This document shows positions 30,141 to 32,832 of a stretch of 32,832 nucleotides of DNA, in pieces (within the stretch, counting starts at the first letter, position 1; the number at the start of each line of letters is the position of its first letter). Source of the stretch: a virus. Below the pieces are notes generated by a model. It was not told the origin of the DNA, did not search any database, and saw nothing but the letters and a program-made list of their open reading frames with translations. The translations under genes were made by a program, and so were the position numbers. The DNA is taken from positions 1 through 32,832 of the IMG/VR virus record IMGVR_UViG_3300030106_003389; one strand, 5' to 3'.

Positions 30141-31951
30141 TGGCTACATTTGCAATAAACGAGACGGCCAGAAGAACCCAGTTTACATCGACTGGACAAA
30201 CCTCTTATGCATTTAACTTTCAGGTCAATGCTACTTCTGAAGTAGAGGTATTTAAAAACGACACTCTACAGACTCTAAGTACTCACTATTCTGTAAGTCT
30301 AAATACAGACGGAACAGGAACGGTATCATTTATAGATAACTCTGGGTCAGGCGGTACTAATCATACCCCATCAAATGGAGACATAATTACAATCATCGGT
30401 GATTTAGCTCTCTCACGAACAACCGTTTTCAGCACAGCAGCTGCTATTACAACAACAAACTTAGACACAGAATTTGACAACGTTGTCATGAGACAACAAC
30501 AAATTAAAGAGATAACAGATAGGTCTATACAGCTAAAACCAAGCACACCAAGGACTGTTACAGGCTCAGGGACGAGCGGTCCTCTTCATTTTCCTTATGA
30601 TGGGACAGCTTCAAACAATGCTAATAGAATTGTAAAGTTTGACAGTAACGGCACAGCTTTAGAGCTAGGATCAACGACTACAAATATTGATACCTTGGCG
30701 GGCGTAAGCACAGAGATTGGTTTATTAGGAAACTCTACGACTGTGGCAAACATGGGTTTACTAGGGACTTCTACCGTTGTTGCTGATATGGCGCTACTTG
30801 CCAATAGCGACGTTATCGCTGATATGGCTTTACTAGCAACGACTGATGTCATAGCTGACATGAATACTTTAGCTACCTCTGATATAGTTTCAGATTTAAA
30901 TACGTTAGCAACTAGCGATATTGTATCAGATCTTAACACCCTAGCTACATCTGACATAGTGTCCGATATCAACACCTTGGCTACATCTGATGTGGTATCT
31001 GATCTTAACACATTGGCAACGAGTGACATTGTGTCTGATATCAATACTTTGGCTACAAGCGACATAGTTTCAGATCTTAATACTTTAGCTACATCAGATT
31101 TTGTTTCAGATTTAAACACTATTGCTACATCTGATAACGTATCAAATATAGCAACCGTTGCTTCTAATGTGGCTGGAGTCAATAGTTTTGCAGAAAGATA
31201 TAGGGTTGCATCTTCTGATCCATCTAGCTCGTTAGACGCTGGTGACTTAGCATTCAACACATCATCGAACACTCTCAAGTTTTATAATGGATCGGCCTGG
31301 ATATCAATATCTGATACAGCTGCCCAAGTAACAGTAGCAGATGAATCATCAGATACCTCTTGTAACGTGCTGTTTACAACGGCTGCTACAGGAGATCTTG
31401 CACCAAAATCAGGGACCAACCTAACATTTAACTCAAGCTCTGGGGTGCTTACAGCTACAGGATTTGCAGGTGATTTAACAGGTAACGTTACAGGAAATGT
31501 TACTGGATCCTCTGGATCATGTACTGGAAATGCAGCAGGACTATCGTCTACACTAGCAGTAAGTAGCGGTGGTACTGGTGCAACCTCACTTACTGCAAAT
31601 GGAGTATTGATTGGTAATGGAACATCGGCAGTTACTGCTGTTGATATGTCTACCAAAGGAAGTCTATTAGCAGGTGATGGATCTGGAAATCCATCAACAC
31701 TTGGAGTGGGTACAAATAACTTTGTACTTACAGCAGATAGCAGCGAAGCAACAGGATTAAAGTGGGCGGCAGCGGCAGCAGCGGGAGCAACAGGAGCAGG
31801 GGGAGATGAGGTGTTTGTTGAAAACGAAAGAGTTGTTACAACAAGCTATACTCTATCTACCAACAAATCTGCTATGTGTGTTGGACCACTTACATTAAAC
31901 ACAGGGGTTACAGTAACAATCCCATCAGGAGAGAGGTTAGTTATACTATGA
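30140..31951 (+). CDS. T7 gp17-type tail fibre with repeat shaft
   Basis: The 603-residue fibre has a T7 tail-fibre N-terminal domain: FAINETARRTQFTSTGQTSY at 4-23, SYAFNFQVNATSEVEVFKND and ITTTNLDTEFDNVVMRQQQI near 100-120, which docks on the nozzle. Residues about 190-340 are twelve 12-residue repeats (NTLATSDIVSDL type) that would form a helical or triple-stranded shaft. The C-terminal part has SSGGTGATSLTANGVLIGNG and ends GERLVIL, the junction shared with the fragment at 1-158. ATG overlaps the previous stop (TAATG); the stop overlaps the next gene. Confidence 0.85.
   Translation: MATFAINETARRTQFTSTGQTSYAFNFQVNATSEVEVFKNDTLQTLSTHYSVSLNTDGTGTVSFIDNSGSGGTNHTPSNGDIITIIGDLALSRTTVFSTAAAITTTNLDTEFDNVVMRQQQIKEITDRSIQLKPSTPRTVTGSGTSGPLHFPYDGTASNNANRIVKFDSNGTALELGSTTTNIDTLAGVSTEIGLLGNSTTVANMGLLGTSTVVADMALLANSDVIADMALLATTDVIADMNTLATSDIVSDLNTLATSDIVSDLNTLATSDIVSDINTLATSDVVSDLNTLATSDIVSDINTLATSDIVSDLNTLATSDFVSDLNTIATSDNVSNIATVASNVAGVNSFAERYRVASSDPSSSLDAGDLAFNTSSNTLKFYNGSAWISISDTAAQVTVADESSDTSCNVLFTTAATGDLAPKSGTNLTFNSSSGVLTATGFAGDLTGNVTGNVTGSSGSCTGNAAGLSSTLAVSSGGTGATSLTANGVLIGNGTSAVTAVDMSTKGSLLAGDGSGNPSTLGVGTNNFVLTADSSEATGLKWAAAAAAGATGAGGDEVFVENERVVTTSYTLSTNKSAMCVGPLTLNTGVTVTIPSGERLVIL
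30718..31155 (+). repeat. 36-base in-frame repeats in the fibre shaft
   Basis: About twelve tandem 36-base units encode GLLGTSTVVADM, ALLATTDVIADM and then NTLATSDIVSDL-type repeats, ending NTIATSDNVSNI. The middle units are near-identical in protein while third codon positions vary. The unit count could change by recombination or slippage, altering fibre length. Confidence 0.85.
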
Positions 31952-31952
31952 C
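31898..31952 (+). repeat. Fibre-tip junction repeat, right copy
   Basis: Identical over 55 bases to 105-159. It spans the end of the complete tail fibre gene and the ATGA start of the S74 tip gene. Confidence 0.9.
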
Positions 31953-32832
31953 AGTTAAGATTAATGCAGATACATCAGACGGATTAAAAATAGTATCAGA
32001 TACAAGTGGCACAGTAGACGTACAGTCAAACGGCACAACCAAAATGAGTGTTACATCTACTGATATTACTGCACCTGAAGGTGTAAATATCAAAATGCAC
32101 GGCTCGTCTTCAGCAGGTACACTAGCAGGATTATGGCTAAGAGATTTACCTAGAGTTACTAACGATACAAGTACATTTGAGCACACTTACATAAACTCAA
32201 ATAATTCTATTATATTTACCAAAGGCAGTAGTGCTACAACATCAAGCAATACAGAATATTTTAGATTAGACAGCAGTGGTAAATTATATTCAGGTTCAGA
32301 TACACCTTGGCTACTAGGAAGTGGTGGCTCTTTGGCAGTATCTTTAGGTCAGGGTAGTTTTCCTTTTACTGCTGCAAATCCAAGTAATGTGGTTGGAATA
32401 TTTAACAGAATGACTACTACAGGAACAGTAGTTGAAATAAAATATAATGCTGCTGTAGTTGGCTCGATTTCAACGAATGGTAGCAGTACGACTTACAACA
32501 CATCATCAGATTATAGATTGAAAGAGAATGTTGAATACACATTTGATGCAACTACAGAAGTAAAAAAATTAAAACCTTGTAAGTTTAATTTTATAGGCAC
32601 ATCAGAAACGATAGAGGGTTTCGTAGCACATGAGCTTTCAGAGGTCGTTCCTTTAGCAGTAACAGGAACAAAAGATGCTACAAAAGAGGAAGATGTGTTT
32701 GATGATGAGGGAGTAAAAACAGGAACAAAAACAGTACCTGACTATCAAGGTATAGATCAAAGCAAACTCGTACCTTTATTAGTCAAAACAATACAAGAAT
32801 TAGAAGCTAGGATTACAGCATTGGAGAGTAAA
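31948..32832 (+). CDS. Fibre tip with Peptidase_S74 autoprocessing chaperone (3' end outside window)
   Basis: An open frame of 295 codons from ATG 31948 reaches the window edge without a stop. Residues 1-35 (MTVKINADTSDGLKIVSDTS ...) match the adaptor of 155-760. A beta-rich tip region follows. The C-terminal part has NTSSDYRLKENVEYTF at about 187-202 and GFVAHELSEVVPL at about 226-238, the Ser/Asp/Lys and His signature of the S74 intramolecular chaperone. That domain helps a trimer fold and then cuts itself off before the Ser. The sequence ends IQELEARITALESK, so only a few residues are probably missing. Confidence 0.85.
   Translation, partial: MTVKINADTSDGLKIVSDTSGTVDVQSNGTTKMSVTSTDITAPEGVNIKMHGSSSAGTLAGLWLRDLPRVTNDTSTFEHTYINSNNSIIFTKGSSATTSSNTEYFRLDSSGKLYSGSDTPWLLGSGGSLAVSLGQGSFPFTAANPSNVVGIFNRMTTTGTVVEIKYNAAVVGSISTNGSSTTYNTSSDYRLKENVEYTFDATTEVKKLKPCKFNFIGTSETIEGFVAHELSEVVPLAVTGTKDATKEEDVFDDEGVKTGTKTVPDYQGIDQSKLVPLLVKTIQELEARITALESK

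Noticed and set aside
30718-31155. 36-base spaced repeats resembling a CRISPR array
   Set aside because: Units are contiguous without spacers, vary at third codon positions and keep one reading frame through the fibre gene.
30595-31278. 227-residue minus-strand frame with repeats
   Set aside because: Its repeats are only the complement of the fibre shaft repeats; no start signal or operon context.
31282-31656. 124-residue minus-strand frame
   Set aside because: Antisense to the fibre C-terminal region; no ribosome binding site or family pattern.
1-32832. Terminal direct repeats marking packaged genome ends
   Set aside because: The similar end regions are diverged and lie inside coding sequence of fibre genes, so they are paralogous or allelic modules rather than terminal redundancy.

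Overview
The window is almost entirely a tailed-phage genome with a T7-like (podovirus) virion and no host genes. It is AT-rich with tightly packed, often overlapping genes (ATGA, TAATG and TAGTG junctions). Gene content matches the marine podovirus type: a T7-type portal, tail tubular proteins A and B, three or four internal virion proteins, a T7 gp17-type fibre anchor, fibre-tip domains common in marine phages, and a run of tiny basic proteins between terminase and portal. I infer a marine proteobacterial host and cannot name it. No phage RNA polymerase, DNA polymerase, helicase or primase is present, so transcription and fork proteins should come from the host.

Layout. (1) 1-3199 (+): end of a tail fibre, then an array of small fibre-tip proteins, each half closed by a paralogous assembly-chaperone-like protein. 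(2) 3199-6205 (+): membrane and export genes, probably lysis related (coiled-coil/TM protein, three-TM holin-like protein, 28-aa TM peptide, two exported proteins of unknown role, another TM/coiled-coil protein). No endolysin is recognised. (3) 10354-6209 (-): an early operon reading leftwards, with four unknown small genes, a serine recombinase, a small gene, a YqaJ-type exonuclease, an ERF annealing protein, a LexA-like winged helix and a Ref-type HNH nuclease. (4) 10355-10495: divergent control region with a consensus leftward promoter and two dyads. (5) 10496-11350 (+): helix-turn-helix replication initiator with a lambda-O-like candidate origin inside the gene. (6) 11524-18553 (+): late operon with terminase subunits, gp13/GNAT-like protein, small basic proteins, portal, Bbp19-like protein and scaffold. 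(7) 18707-32832 (+): capsid with its own promoter and structured leader, decoration-like protein, tail tubes, internal virion proteins, T7-type fibre with a 12-residue repeat shaft, and a Peptidase_S74 fibre tip cut off by the window edge.

How it fits together. The initiator would open the origin for the host replisome. The exonuclease/annealing pair, with Ref, would provide recombination. The late promoter near 11486 and the capsid promoter near 18583 would drive assembly. The fibre locus is the most variable part: the junction at 31898-31952 recurs at 105-159 as an identical 55-base block in a diverged setting. Either the phage carries more than one fibre/tip module, or the two window ends hold different alleles of one locus.
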